The notes under the pieces were generated by a model. The model ran no database searches. It was not told the DNA's origin and was given only the letters and a program-made list of their open reading frames with translations. The position numbers were made by a program, and so were the translations under genes. Positions 18,947 to 27,445 of a stretch of 64,000 nucleotides of DNA are shown piece after piece. Source of the DNA: Sneathiella sp. (GTDB lineage: Bacteria; Pseudomonadota; Alphaproteobacteria; Sneathiellales; Sneathiellaceae); contig NZ_NZMB01000019.1 of NCBI RefSeq assembly GCF_002694385.1, positions 58,869-122,868 on the forward strand, read 5' to 3'. The stretch's first letter is position 1. Each line of letters begins with the position of its first letter.

Positions 18947-19546
18947 TCAGATTTCCTCTTCTTCCGGATCAATGGGGTCTTCTTCAGTCGTGGCAAGATC
19001 GCTGAAAATACTGCCCGGCTCCAGATTGAGCAGGCCCGCCGCCTTCATTTCATCAAAGCCCGGCAGATCCTTGATATCATCCAGCCCGAAGTGGATGAGA
19101 AAGTCTTCCGTCACCCCATAGGTGACAGGACGGCCGGGCGTCCGCCGCCGTCCGCGTGGCCGGATCCAGCCCGCATCGAACAGCACATCCATGGTGCCCC
19201 GGCTGAGACCGACACCGCGGATTTCCTCGATCTCCGCGCGGGTGACGGGCTGGTGATAGGCGATAATGGCGAGGGTTTCAAGGGCGGCACGGCTGAGTTT
19301 ACGGGTCGTCTCCCGTTCCATCTCCAGCAGCCAGGCAAGATCGGGCGCCGTCAGGAAACCCCATTTCCCGGCAAGCCGGACAAGATTCACGCCGCGTCCC
19401 TTATAGGTCTCCTCAATACTGGCGAGGATGGCGGCAATGTCGGCATCCTCGGGCAGGCGTTCGGCCAGTGTGGCTTCATCCAGCGGCTCGCGGGAGGCGA
19501 ACAGCAACGCCTCCGCCATTCGGACATGTCCGGGATCGACGCTCAT
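18947..19546 (-). CDS. scpB: ScpB, condensin complex subunit
   Basis: Non-SMC subunit of the bacterial condensin, a dimer of winged-helix domains that binds ScpA. At 199 aa it has the typical EALLFASREPLDEATLAERLP start and the core KLSRAALETLAIIAYHQPVTRAEIEEIRGV segment, followed by LIRPRGRRRTPGRPVTYGVTEDFL-like wording. The tail is acidic. The start overlaps the scpA stop as ATGA. Confidence 0.96.
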   Translation of the reverse strand: MSVDPGHVRMAEALLFASREPLDEATLAERLPEDADIAAILASIEETYKGRGVNLVRLAGKWGFLTAPDLAWLLEMERETTRKLSRAALETLAIIAYHQPVTRAEIEEIRGVGLSRGTMDVLFDAGWIRPRGRRRTPGRPVTYGVTEDFLIHFGLDDIKDLPGFDEMKAAGLLNLEPGSIFSDLATTEEDPIDPEEEEI

Positions 19547-20340
19547 TCCGTGTCTTTCCTCATTTTCACCTGAATGGGGCCAAATGTCTGCCCCTGTCGC
19601 AGTTCAAGTCGCCCCTCCTTCGCCATTTGCAGGCTGGCGAGCAATGTGGACGCCTGCGCCGAACGACGGCTGAAAGGGGTCGCCAGATTATCGGGCAGAT
19701 AGGACATCAGATCGGTCCATTCGGGCAAGGATCCCAGCATCCGTTCGAGCCGGGCTAGCGCCTGCTCTACGGAGAAGACCGCCTCCCGCATCAGGCGGAG
19801 GGGATTGGTGATGCCCTTGCGCTCCTTCTGCGCGGCATAGGCGTGCAGCAATTCGCGCAGCGTACAGTGATACCGGGAATGACGCAGGATACGGATCGCC
19901 TCGGGCCGGCCGCGCGCCATCCGGTCGCGCCCGGTAATGCGCCCGTCCATCAGCTTGTCCGCCGCGCCGCGCATGGCCTCCAGCTTGCGCAGCATGAACG
20001 CGAGCCGTTCGGCAAGTTCCTCCCCGCTCGGCCCCTCGTCATCCTTTTCCGGCGGCAACAGCAGCCGGGATTTGAGATAGGCCAGCCATGCCGCCATCAC
20101 CAGATAGTCGGCGGCCACCTCAAGACGCAGGCTGCGGGCCTGCTCGATAAAAGTGAGATATTGCTCCGCCAACTGCAAAATGGAAATTTTGAGCAGATCG
20201 ACCTTCTGATCGCGGGCAAGCAGCAGCAGCACATCCAGCGGCCCTTCATAGCCATCGAGGTCGACCAGCAACGCCTGCACGGGATGCGCAATCACCTCCG
20301 GATTTCTCTGCCCGGCCTCATCGAAGGAGCCCTTATCCAT
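19543..20340 (-). CDS. scpA: ScpA, condensin kleisin subunit
   Basis: Kleisin that links SMC heads and ScpB in chromosome segregation. The 265-residue protein begins its conserved part with VDLDGYEGPLDVLLLLARDQKVDLLKISILQLAEQYL and ends with a winged-helix domain. The frame is open into the upstream gene, but ATG at 20340, preceded by AAAGGGG, gives the usual N-terminus. A gap of 49 bases separates it from the M50 peptidase gene upstream. Confidence 0.95.
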   Translation of the reverse strand: MDKGSFDEAGQRNPEVIAHPVQALLVDLDGYEGPLDVLLLLARDQKVDLLKISILQLAEQYLTFIEQARSLRLEVAADYLVMAAWLAYLKSRLLLPPEKDDEGPSGEELAERLAFMLRKLEAMRGAADKLMDGRITGRDRMARGRPEAIRILRHSRYHCTLRELLHAYAAQKERKGITNPLRLMREAVFSVEQALARLERMLGSLPEWTDLMSYLPDNLATPFSRRSAQASTLLASLQMAKEGRLELRQGQTFGPIQVKMRKDTE

Positions 20341-20389
20341 TTGACCCCTTTCCTGCCCGTGAATTGACGCCTTTGACCATGGCAAAAAT

Positions 20390-21076
20390 CTAGCCGAGAC
20401 CGGCCAGCTTGGCAATCAGATTGACCACATAGTTAATGGGCGCGCCGAGCAGCCAGCTCAAAGGATTGATTTCACTTCCGAGCTGGCGGGAGATCATCGG
20501 CACCAGAAAGATCACGGCGAGCAGGATCACGAAGCCATAGCGTTCCAGCCGGGCAAGCGGAAGCGCGAGACGATCCGGCAAGAGGCCAACCGCGACCCGC
20601 CCGCCATCCAGCGGCGGCAGCGGCAGAAGATTAAAAACCCCCAGTATCACATTGAGGATAATGCCATTTCTGAAGTTATCGGCGAACCAGAAGGCCATAT
20701 CACCGGACATATATTGCAATGAGTGCACCCCGAGGGCGAAGAGAAAGGCGAGCAGGAAATTCATTCCCGGCCCGGCCAGCGCGACCCAGATCATGTCGCG
20801 CCGCGGATTGTTGAGGCGCGCCACATTGACCGGCACCGGCTTCGCATAACCGAACAGAAACGGCGCCTTCACCAGCAGCAGAAAGCCCGGTATGAGGATT
20901 GTGCCGACCGGGTCAATATGGCGGAAGGGGTTGAAGGTCACCCGCCCCTGCCGCTTCGCCGTGTCATCGCCAAGCTTCCAGGCAACGAAGCCATGCGCCG
21001 CCTCATGCAGCGTGATGGCGGTCAGCGCCGGGATAATCCAGATGGAAATCTGATAGAGAATGCCCGTTATATCCAT
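20390..21076 (-). CDS. Site-2 protease-like M50 metallopeptidase
   Basis: An integral membrane zinc protease of the S2P type without PDZ domain, 228 aa. HEAAH near residue 24 is the zinc motif and LPLPPLDGG near 153 supplies the third ligand (Asp). About five to six membrane segments are predicted. Substrates are unknown. The ATG at 21076 shares a base with the nagZ stop (TGATG); a GTG one codon earlier is an equally placed alternative. It is embedded in the nagZ-scpA-scpB series. Confidence 0.93.
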   Translation of the reverse strand: MDITGILYQISIWIIPALTAITLHEAAHGFVAWKLGDDTAKRQGRVTFNPFRHIDPVGTILIPGFLLLVKAPFLFGYAKPVPVNVARLNNPRRDMIWVALAGPGMNFLLAFLFALGVHSLQYMSGDMAFWFADNFRNGIILNVILGVFNLLPLPPLDGGRVAVGLLPDRLALPLARLERYGFVILLAVIFLVPMISRQLGSEINPLSWLLGAPINYVVNLIAKLAGLG

Positions 21077-22119
21077 CACACCGTCTCCCGCGCCAGAATT
21101 TCCGCGAGGCGAATGCTGTCCTCCTCCGGCCGCAGCGCGGTGTCGCCCGCCGCCTGCTGCAATTTTTCCCCATGGGCGATGCGTGCCAGTGTCTTCTCAT
21201 GGGGCGGCGGGCATTTCCCGGCCACCTCCCGCATCTCATCGAGCTTGCCGGAGCAATGCAACACGATATCCACCCCGGCGGCCAGCGCCTTCTCCGCCCG
21301 CTCCCCCAGCGCGCCGGAAAGCGCCTGCATATTGATATCATCGCTCAACAGCAGACCGTCGAAGCCAATCTCGCCACGGATCACTTCGTCAATCACGATC
21401 GCCGACTGTGTCGCCGGATGATGCGGATCAATCTCGTCAAAAACGATATGGCTGGTCATGCCCCAGGGCAGCAGGGAAAGCTGCTGAAAGGGCCTGAAAT
21501 CCGTCGCCGTGAGTCTATCACGCGCCGCGCCCACATGGGGCAATTCCAGATGGCTGTCCACCGTCGCCCGGCCATGCCCCGGCATATGCTTGATCACGGG
21601 AAGAATTCCGGCTTTCAGCATTTCCTCCGCCACCACGGCGCCCAGACGGGCGATGACCATCGGATCATCGGCAAAGGCGCGATCGCCGATGGCCGCAACC
21701 GTTTCCTCAAGCCGGAGATCAAGACACGGCGTGCAATCCACCGTGATGCCCGCCGCCTGCAGATCCGCGGCAATCAGACGGGTGGTCAGGCGCAACGCCT
21801 CGATGGCGAGGGCCGGATCGCGGCCATGCAGATCACCAAAAAAGCCGAAGGGCCGCGCCTCGAACCAGTCGGGCGCGCGCAGGCGCTGCACCCTCCCGCC
21901 TTCCTGATCAATGAGAATGGGGACATTGGGCCGATCCGCCACCTCCCGCAGCTCCGCCGTCAGCGCGGCGAGTTGCGCCGGGCTTTGCACATTGCGGGCA
22001 AAAAGGATGAAGCCGAAGGGCTTTTCAGCGGCGAAGAAGTCTCTCTCCGCCGTCGTCAGATGAAGCCCTTCAAAGCCGAAGATAACAGCGCGAAAAGACG
22101 CCGGATCATCCGCTGACAA
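21076..22119 (-). CDS. nagZ: NagZ, beta-N-acetylhexosaminidase
   Basis: Cytoplasmic glycoside hydrolase family 3 enzyme that removes GlcNAc from imported muropeptides in peptidoglycan recycling. The 347-residue protein has LIDQEGGRVQRLR, the mobile-loop dyad in VIKHMPGHGRATVDSHLELP, and GLLLSDDINMQALSG containing the nucleophile Asp. It overlaps the SPOR gene by 14 bases and is coupled to the M50 peptidase downstream. Confidence 0.96.
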   Translation of the reverse strand: MSADDPASFRAVIFGFEGLHLTTAERDFFAAEKPFGFILFARNVQSPAQLAALTAELREVADRPNVPILIDQEGGRVQRLRAPDWFEARPFGFFGDLHGRDPALAIEALRLTTRLIAADLQAAGITVDCTPCLDLRLEETVAAIGDRAFADDPMVIARLGAVVAEEMLKAGILPVIKHMPGHGRATVDSHLELPHVGAARDRLTATDFRPFQQLSLLPWGMTSHIVFDEIDPHHPATQSAIVIDEVIRGEIGFDGLLLSDDINMQALSGALGERAEKALAAGVDIVLHCSGKLDEMREVAGKCPPPHEKTLARIAHGEKLQQAAGDTALRPEEDSIRLAEILARETV

Positions 22120-22981
22120 CGAGACAATCCTGCTTCGCGGCCTTCAGATCATTACACAGCTTCGAGGCGGCATCGCGACCAAAGGAACCAAGCTGCAAAC
22201 GATAATAGGTTTTGCCGTTGACCTGCACATCCTGCACCCGATACCCGACGCCGGAGAGCAGGGAGCCATGCTTGCCCGTCAGGTTGGACCATTGCTTCTC
22301 CGCTGCATCGACGGATCCGAAGGAGCCGACCTGCACCCAGCTATTGCCGCCGGGCGTCGCCGTTTCCTTGGCAGGGGGCAGAGCCGCCGTCACCGTTTCT
22401 TTCGCGCTTTCTTTCACCGTCTCCGAAGTCTCGGCGACTTTTTCTTCTGCAGCGGCGGCAGTTTCTTTTGCGGCCTCAACGGCTTTTTCAGTGGTGTCAC
22501 TCACCGCATCGGCAGCCTTTTCCGCTGTCTCAGTCACCTTGTCGGCGGCCGCCTCACCGTCTTCCGTCGCCTTTTCCACAAGCTGATCCAGCTTGTTTTC
22601 ATCCGCCGCCTTTTCAGCCTCGCTCAGCTCCGGCTTTTCCTCGCGGATCGCCGCTTCCGGCGGGGCCATCAGCTTTTCTACCTTTTCCTCTCCCTCACCG
22701 GAGTTGAGGACGTTGAAGACCTGCTTGTCCTGATTGGGCACTTCCATGCCGCCGGGATCCTCCGGCGCCACCTTCACCGGCGCCTTGTCGGCGCTGATGA
22801 TCGGCGGGGCGAGTTGCACGCCCTTCTTCACGCCCTGATCATAGGCGTACCAGATACCGATGCCGAAACCGAACACGATGAGCAGGGCCAGCGTTGCGCC
22901 AATCCATCTCCGGCGGCTGAAACGCGGTTCATCCTCGCCCTCATAAAAATCATCATCCGGATATTCATCTTCGCGGTTCAC
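22106..22981 (-). CDS. SPOR-domain membrane protein
   Basis: A 291-residue bitopic protein. The N-terminus is acidic and cytoplasmic, with one membrane segment at about residues 28-46 (GATLALLIVFGFGIGIWYA). Residues about 110-200 are Ala/Glu/Lys-rich repeats, probably helical or extended in the periplasm. The C-terminal SPOR domain (about 208-290; NSWVQVGSFGSVDAAEKQW to TYYRLQLGSFGRDAA) binds denuded glycan strands at the septum. The start is GTG at 22981, overlapping the TAG of the ArgS-like gene. Confidence 0.92.
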   Translation of the reverse strand: MNREDEYPDDDFYEGEDEPRFSRRRWIGATLALLIVFGFGIGIWYAYDQGVKKGVQLAPPIISADKAPVKVAPEDPGGMEVPNQDKQVFNVLNSGEGEEKVEKLMAPPEAAIREEKPELSEAEKAADENKLDQLVEKATEDGEAAADKVTETAEKAADAVSDTTEKAVEAAKETAAAAEEKVAETSETVKESAKETVTAALPPAKETATPGGNSWVQVGSFGSVDAAEKQWSNLTGKHGSLLSGVGYRVQDVQVNGKTYYRLQLGSFGRDAASKLCNDLKAAKQDCLVVSG

Positions 22982-24015
22982 TAGCCATACTCCTTTACCA
23001 TATCGACGCCGAGAGATGTCATCCCGCCATCCAGAATTGCATCCAGCGCCCCGAGCAGCACTCTTCTTGCGGGCGTCTCCGCCCCTCCCCCAAGATAGTC
23101 AGAGGAAATCGGGCGCTCCGTCTCGAACAGGCGGAAAAATAGCAAGGAAAGGTCCTGGAGGAAAGAGGCGAGATAAAATCCGTCCTGCTTGCGCAGCGTC
23201 TCTTCCACCGCCAGCGGCCAATCCGCCAGCCGCCTCATGAGCGCCCTTTCCTCCCCTCCGTTCAGAAAGGAAAGATCCGCCCCCTCCAGAATGGCCCTCT
23301 CTCCCGCCGCCCACGTCGCGTTTAGCCGCGCCAGCATCATCCGCGCATAGGGAATGGCGAAAACAGGGTTATTATAGCTGCGCTCTGTGGCCAAAATAGG
23401 GCTGAACGCCCTCATAAAGGCGGGCGGATTGGCGATCAGGGCAAATTTCGTGCGTGCCTCCCCGCATCTGGCAATCGCCGCTCCGGCCGGATAACCGCTA
23501 TCGCTCTCTGTATTCTCCGCCGCCACCTCGATTATCACGGCCCCTGACTTTTCCGCAAGCCGCCGCAGCACTTGCCCATTCACGTCTTCCCGCAGGCCGC
23601 AAAGATCGTGCAGCGAAGCCGGGCGGCGGACTGTTACTGCCCCCAAACCCGCCGCCAGCCCATCAAGGCCATATCCTGCCCCCTCCCGCAGCAGCAGAGG
23701 AAGCTGCGCCTGCCAGAATTCCGGCTTATATATCAGATTGATGTAGCCATTTGTTTCATACCGCACTTCTGTGAGATCGGGCAGCGCCTTCAAACGGGAG
23801 AGAAGCGCATCAATCCTGGCGTCTGCCCCTTCCCGGCCCGCCGATGTCAGCAGGATCGCCGCATTAGTGGCCAGATCCGCGACATGTGGCCCCTGCGGCG
23901 GGCGGAGGCGTAAATCGGCGAGAAACCGCGCCGCCGCCATCTCGGTCGCAAAGGCATCGCTTCCCAGCGCCGATAACAGCGCCTCACGGACCATAATATG
24001 ATAGGATCGGGACAT
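22981..24015 (-). CDS. ArgS-like protein lacking the catalytic core
   Basis: This gene occupies the position of argS in the alphaproteobacterial argS-SPOR-nagZ-scpAB order, but is 344 aa against 550-600 for ArgS. The N-terminal tRNA-contacting domain is present (DLATNAAILL about 47-56, YINLIYKPEFWQ about 91-102). The C-terminal anticodon-binding DALR domain is also present (NPVFAIPYARMM from about 216, to the LGVDMVKEYG end). Between them there are only about 100 residues with no HIGH-type or KMSK-type signature and no recognisable Rossmann core. It cannot charge tRNA by the known mechanism. The frame is unbroken for 344 codons and translationally coupled to SPOR, so it may have a new role rather than being a dead remnant. 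A complete argS must exist elsewhere. Confidence 0.8.
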   Translation of the reverse strand: MSRSYHIMVREALLSALGSDAFATEMAAARFLADLRLRPPQGPHVADLATNAAILLTSAGREGADARIDALLSRLKALPDLTEVRYETNGYINLIYKPEFWQAQLPLLLREGAGYGLDGLAAGLGAVTVRRPASLHDLCGLREDVNGQVLRRLAEKSGAVIIEVAAENTESDSGYPAGAAIARCGEARTKFALIANPPAFMRAFSPILATERSYNNPVFAIPYARMMLARLNATWAAGERAILEGADLSFLNGGEERALMRRLADWPLAVEETLRKQDGFYLASFLQDLSLLFFRLFETERPISSDYLGGGAETPARRVLLGALDAILDGGMTSLGVDMVKEYG

Positions 24016-24041
24016 CCCGCGCTTTCCTTAACAGCGGCCAA

Positions 24042-24070
24042 TTGACAAACAGCAATAGGATTAATACATC
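24042..24070 (+). promoter_or_regulatory. Possible sigma-70-type promoter of erpA
   Basis: A perfect TTGACA stands at 24042-24047, with a weak -10 candidate (TACATC) 17 bases downstream, about 60 bases before the erpA start. Only the -35 element is convincing. Confidence 0.3.
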
Positions 24071-24132
24071 ATCTATTGTATAGTCACTATAAATCAGGGC
24101 GGATTGGCCCTGTCTTTTGGGTAGATGTTGAA

Positions 24133-24483
24133 ATGTCTGTCATGGATCAAATGGAGCCGCCGGTCAAACTTTCCGATCAGGCCGCGGCGCGCGTAAACAC
24201 CATTGTCGAGGAAATGAATTCCGACAAAAGGATGCTGCGCGTTGCCGTCAATGGCGGCGGCTGTTCCGGCTTTCAATACAGCTTCGATCTTGATGATACG
24301 CAGAATCCCGATGATGTCGTCGTCACCAACAAGGGCGCGACGCTGCTAGTGGACCAGATATCCCTGATGTATCTCGCCGGGTCAGAAATTGACTATGTCG
24401 AGGATATGATCGGCGCGTCATTCCAGATCAAGAACCCCAACGCGACCGCCTCCTGCTCCTGCGGGTCATCATTTGCGATTTGA
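24133..24483 (+). CDS. erpA: ErpA/IscA-type iron-sulfur cluster carrier
   Basis: A-type carrier that delivers Fe-S clusters to target enzymes. The protein is 116 aa from ATG 24133; the frame is open about 19 codons further, and ATG 24142 is also possible. The three cluster-binding cysteines are in place: GGGCSGFQYSF and the C-terminal ASCSCGSSF. It diverges from the ArgS-like gene. In related genomes a dgt gene usually separates erpA from argS; here only about 118 bases do. Confidence 0.95.
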   Translation: MSVMDQMEPPVKLSDQAAARVNTIVEEMNSDKRMLRVAVNGGGCSGFQYSFDLDDTQNPDDVVVTNKGATLLVDQISLMYLAGSEIDYVEDMIGASFQIKNPNATASCSCGSSFAI

Positions 24484-24506
24484 TCGGCCGGTCAAAGATG
24501 CTAGAA

Positions 24507-24540
24507 AAAAGGCCCGGTTCATGCCGGGCTTTTGTGTTTT
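24507..24540 (+). terminator. Terminator between erpA and xth
   Basis: Stem GCCCGG / CCGGGC around TTCATG, preceded by a run of A and followed by TTTTG and more T, 25-50 bases after the erpA stop. It should uncouple erpA from xth. Confidence 0.85.
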
Positions 24541-24552
24541 TCGGGGGATGAG

Positions 24553-25320
24553 ATGAAAATTGCGAGCTGGAATGTCAATTCCGTGAAAGTCCGCCTGCCG
24601 CGGCTGATGGATTATCTGAAAGACTACGCCCCCGACGTGCTCTGCCTTCAGGAATTAAAGGTCATCGACGAGAATTTCCCCCGTCTGGAGGTGGAGGAAC
24701 TCGGCTATCATGTGGAAACACACGGCCAGAAAACCTATAACGGCGTCGCCCTCCTTTCCAAATTCCCCCTTGAGGATATCCGTCGCGGTCTGCCGGGCGA
24801 TGACGCGGATGAGCAAGCCCGCTATATGGAGGCAACCGTGCAGGGCATACGCATCGCCTCCATTTACCTGCCGAACGGCAACCCCGTGGACAGTGACAAA
24901 TTTCCCTATAAGCTCGGCTGGATGGAGCGGCTGATCACCCACGCCAAAGGGCTGCTGGAAAGTGAAATGCCCGTTGTCCTTGCGGGCGATTACAACATTA
25001 TCCCGCAGGATGAGGATTGCTATGATCCGAAGGCATGGGAAGGCGATGCCCTGACCCGCCCGGAAAGCCGCAACCGCTTCCGCCAGCTTCTCAATATGGG
25101 CTATACGGATGCCTATCGCGCCTATACCACCGATGTGAATTACACCTATTGGGACTATCAACGGGGCGCCTGGCAGAAGGATCACGGCATCCGCATTGAT
25201 CATCTCCTCCTCTCCCCGCAGGCGACGGACCGCATGGGCAAAGTCGGGATAGACAAGGGCCCGCGCGGACAGGACAAACCCTCCGACCACACCCCTATCT
25301 GGGTGGAGATTGAGGGTTAG
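24553..25320 (+). CDS. xth: Exodeoxyribonuclease III-type AP endonuclease
   Basis: Base-excision-repair nuclease of the ExoIII/APE family, 255 aa. Motifs are complete: MKIASWNVNSVKVR start, CLQELKV (metal-binding Glu), the AGDYNIIP Asp/Asn pair, and the terminal SDHTPIWVEIEG with the catalytic Asp-His. A frame opens seven codons earlier, but ATG 24553 gives the invariant MKIASWN start and has GGGGGATGAG before it. Confidence 0.95.
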   Translation: MKIASWNVNSVKVRLPRLMDYLKDYAPDVLCLQELKVIDENFPRLEVEELGYHVETHGQKTYNGVALLSKFPLEDIRRGLPGDDADEQARYMEATVQGIRIASIYLPNGNPVDSDKFPYKLGWMERLITHAKGLLESEMPVVLAGDYNIIPQDEDCYDPKAWEGDALTRPESRNRFRQLLNMGYTDAYRAYTTDVNYTYWDYQRGAWQKDHGIRIDHLLLSPQATDRMGKVGIDKGPRGQDKPSDHTPIWVEIEG

Positions 25321-25347
25321 GAAAACCGCCAAATCATCAATGTAAAG

Positions 25348-25378
25348 AAAAAGCCCGCCTGGGAAAGGCGGGCTTTTT
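25348..25378. terminator. Bidirectional terminator between xth and ilvD
   Basis: A long perfect stem AAAAAGCCCGCCT / AGGCGGGCTTTTT with a GGGAA loop, 28 bases after the xth stop and 27 after the convergent ilvD stop. It carries T runs in both directions. Confidence 0.95.
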
Positions 25379-25404
25379 ACATTTCAGTACCGAGCTTAGG
25401 GCGT

Positions 25405-27258
25405 TCAGCGCTTTAGCTGATCCACATCGCGGACAGCGCCACGGGCGGCGCTGGTGGTCAATGCTGCATAGGCCTTGAGCGCGGCGGAGACTTTCCGGGA
25501 GCGTGGCTTGGTCGGCCGCCATCCCGCAGCCCCCTTGGCATCCATACGGATGCGGCGATCCGCAAGGTCAGCATCGGAAATTTTAAGATTGATGGTCCGG
25601 TTGGGGATATCAATTTCGATGATATCGCCTTCCTGTACAAGGCCAATGGCGCCGCCCTCCGCCGCCTCCGGCGAGACATGGCCAATGGAGAGGCCAGAGG
25701 TGCCGCCCGAAAAGCGCCCGTCCGTCAGCAGTGCGCAGGCCTTGCCGAGGCCCTTCGATTTCAGATAGCTGGTCGGATACAGCATTTCCTGCATGCCGGG
25801 GCCTCCTTTCGGCCCTTCGAAAACGATGACAACCACGTCCCCTTCCTTGATTTTATCGCCCAAGATGGCGTCAACCGCCGCATCCTGACTTTCAAATAGA
25901 CGCGCCGGACCGGAAAATTTCAGGATGCTGGCATCGACGCCCGCCGTCTTCACGATGCAGCCTTCCTCCGCGATATTGCCATAGAGCACCGCGAGGCCGC
26001 CATCTTTCGAATAGGCATTCTCCAGCGAGCGGATGCACCCCTTCTCCCGATCAAGATCAAGGTCGGGATAGCGCTTCGACTGGCTGAAGGCCTCCGTCGT
26101 GCGTACGCCGCCGGGCCCCGCGCGATAGAATTCCTGCACCGTATTGCTGCGGCTCTGCGTCACATCCCAGAGCTGGATGGCTTCGCCCAGGGTCGGAGAA
26201 TGCACCGTCGGCACCTCCTCATGCAGCAGCTTTGCCCGGCCAAGCTCGCCCAGCAGCGCCATGATGCCGCCGGCGCGATGCACATCTTCCATATGATAGG
26301 TCTGGATGCTGGGCGCCACCTTGCACAGATGCGGCACCCTGCGGCTTAACCGGTCAATATCCTTCATGGTGAAGCCAATCTCCCCCTCCTCGGCTGCCGC
26401 CAGCAGATGCAGCACCGTATTGGTGGAGCCGCCCATCGCGATATCCAGCGACATGGCGTTTTCAAACGCCTTGAAGGAGGCAATTTCGCGTGGCAGCAGG
26501 CCCGGTTCATCCATCTCGTAGTGACGGCGGGTGATATCGACAATGGTTCGCGCCGCATCGAGGAAGAGCTGCTTGCGGTCCGCATGGGTGGCGAGCAGAC
26601 TGCCGTTGCCCGGCAGCGCGAGACCCAGCGCCTCGGTCAGACAGTTCATGGAATTGGCCGTAAACATGCCCGAGCAGGAACCACAGGTCGGACAGGCCGA
26701 ACGTTCAACTTCCGCGACCTGCTCATCCGTTACATTGGGATCCCCCGCCTGGATCATCGCGTCAATCAGATCAAGGCCAACCACCTTGCCGTCCGCCATG
26801 CCCTTGCCGGCCTCCATCGGGCCGCCGGAGACGAACACCACCGGAATATTCAGCCGCATCGCCGCCATCAACATGCCCGGCGTGATCTTGTCGCAGTTGG
26901 AAATGCAGACCAGCGCATCGGCGCAATGGGCATTGACCATATATTCCACGGCATCGGCAATAATCTCCCGCGACGGCAGGCTATACAGCATGCCGTCATG
27001 CCCCATGGCAATGCCATCATCCACGGCGATGGTGTTGAATTCCTTGGCGACGCCGCCGCATTTCTCCACCTCGCGCGCCACCATCTGACCAAGATCCTTC
27101 AGATGCACATGGCCGGGCACAAACTGCGTAAAGCTGTTGGAAATGGCGATAATCGGCTTGCTGAAATCGTCATCTTTCATGCCGGTCGCACGCCACAGCG
27201 CGCGCGCGCCTGCCATATTGCGTCCATGTGTACTGGTTTTGGATCGGTATTGGGGCAT
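25405..27258 (-). CDS. ilvD: Dihydroxy-acid dehydratase
   Basis: Penultimate step of branched-chain amino acid synthesis, converting dihydroxy-isovalerate or dihydroxy-methylvalerate to the keto acids. The 617-residue sequence starts [26 protein letters not shown]. The Fe-S cluster cysteines are in [12 protein letters not shown] and [20 protein letters not shown]. The [23 protein letters not shown] end motif is intact. It is monocistronic here, diverging from the zinc-knuckle/OmpA gene across 187 bases with no leader peptide or riboswitch recognised. Confidence 0.97.
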   Translation of the reverse strand: MPQYRSKTSTHGRNMAGARALWRATGMKDDDFSKPIIAISNSFTQFVPGHVHLKDLGQMVAREVEKCGGVAKEFNTIAVDDGIAMGHDGMLYSLPSREIIADAVEYMVNAHCADALVCISNCDKITPGMLMAAMRLNIPVVFVSGGPMEAGKGMADGKVVGLDLIDAMIQAGDPNVTDEQVAEVERSACPTCGSCSGMFTANSMNCLTEALGLALPGNGSLLATHADRKQLFLDAARTIVDITRRHYEMDEPGLLPREIASFKAFENAMSLDIAMGGSTNTVLHLLAAAEEGEIGFTMKDIDRLSRRVPHLCKVAPSIQTYHMEDVHRAGGIMALLGELGRAKLLHEEVPTVHSPTLGEAIQLWDVTQSRSNTVQEFYRAGPGGVRTTEAFSQSKRYPDLDLDREKGCIRSLENAYSKDGGLAVLYGNIAEEGCIVKTAGVDASILKFSGPARLFESQDAAVDAILGDKIKEGDVVVIVFEGPKGGPGMQEMLYPTSYLKSKGLGKACALLTDGRFSGGTSGLSIGHVSPEAAEGGAIGLVQEGDIIEIDIPNRTINLKISDADLADRRIRMDAKGAAGWRPTKPRSRKVSAALKAYAALTTSAARGAVRDVDQLKR

Positions 27259-27445
27259 TTTGATCTCTTTCCTGAACTGACTGACATTCTAGTTAATACG
27301 AACCGGAGGTCAGGACAAGTGCAAGCCCGGCATAGCGTGGCTTTTGCGGTTATTTTTTCACGAAATTCAACCTTTAATTGTTATTACCAGTGAAATAGCT
27401 ACTTAAGGCTTTGCTCATGCCGCATAACACCGAGAGGCCCGGAAA

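Noticed and set aside
22430..22640. Repetitive Ala/Glu/Lys-coding DNA in the SPOR gene as a DNA repeat element
   Set aside because: It is in-frame low-complexity coding sequence of a periplasmic linker, with no precise repeat unit.
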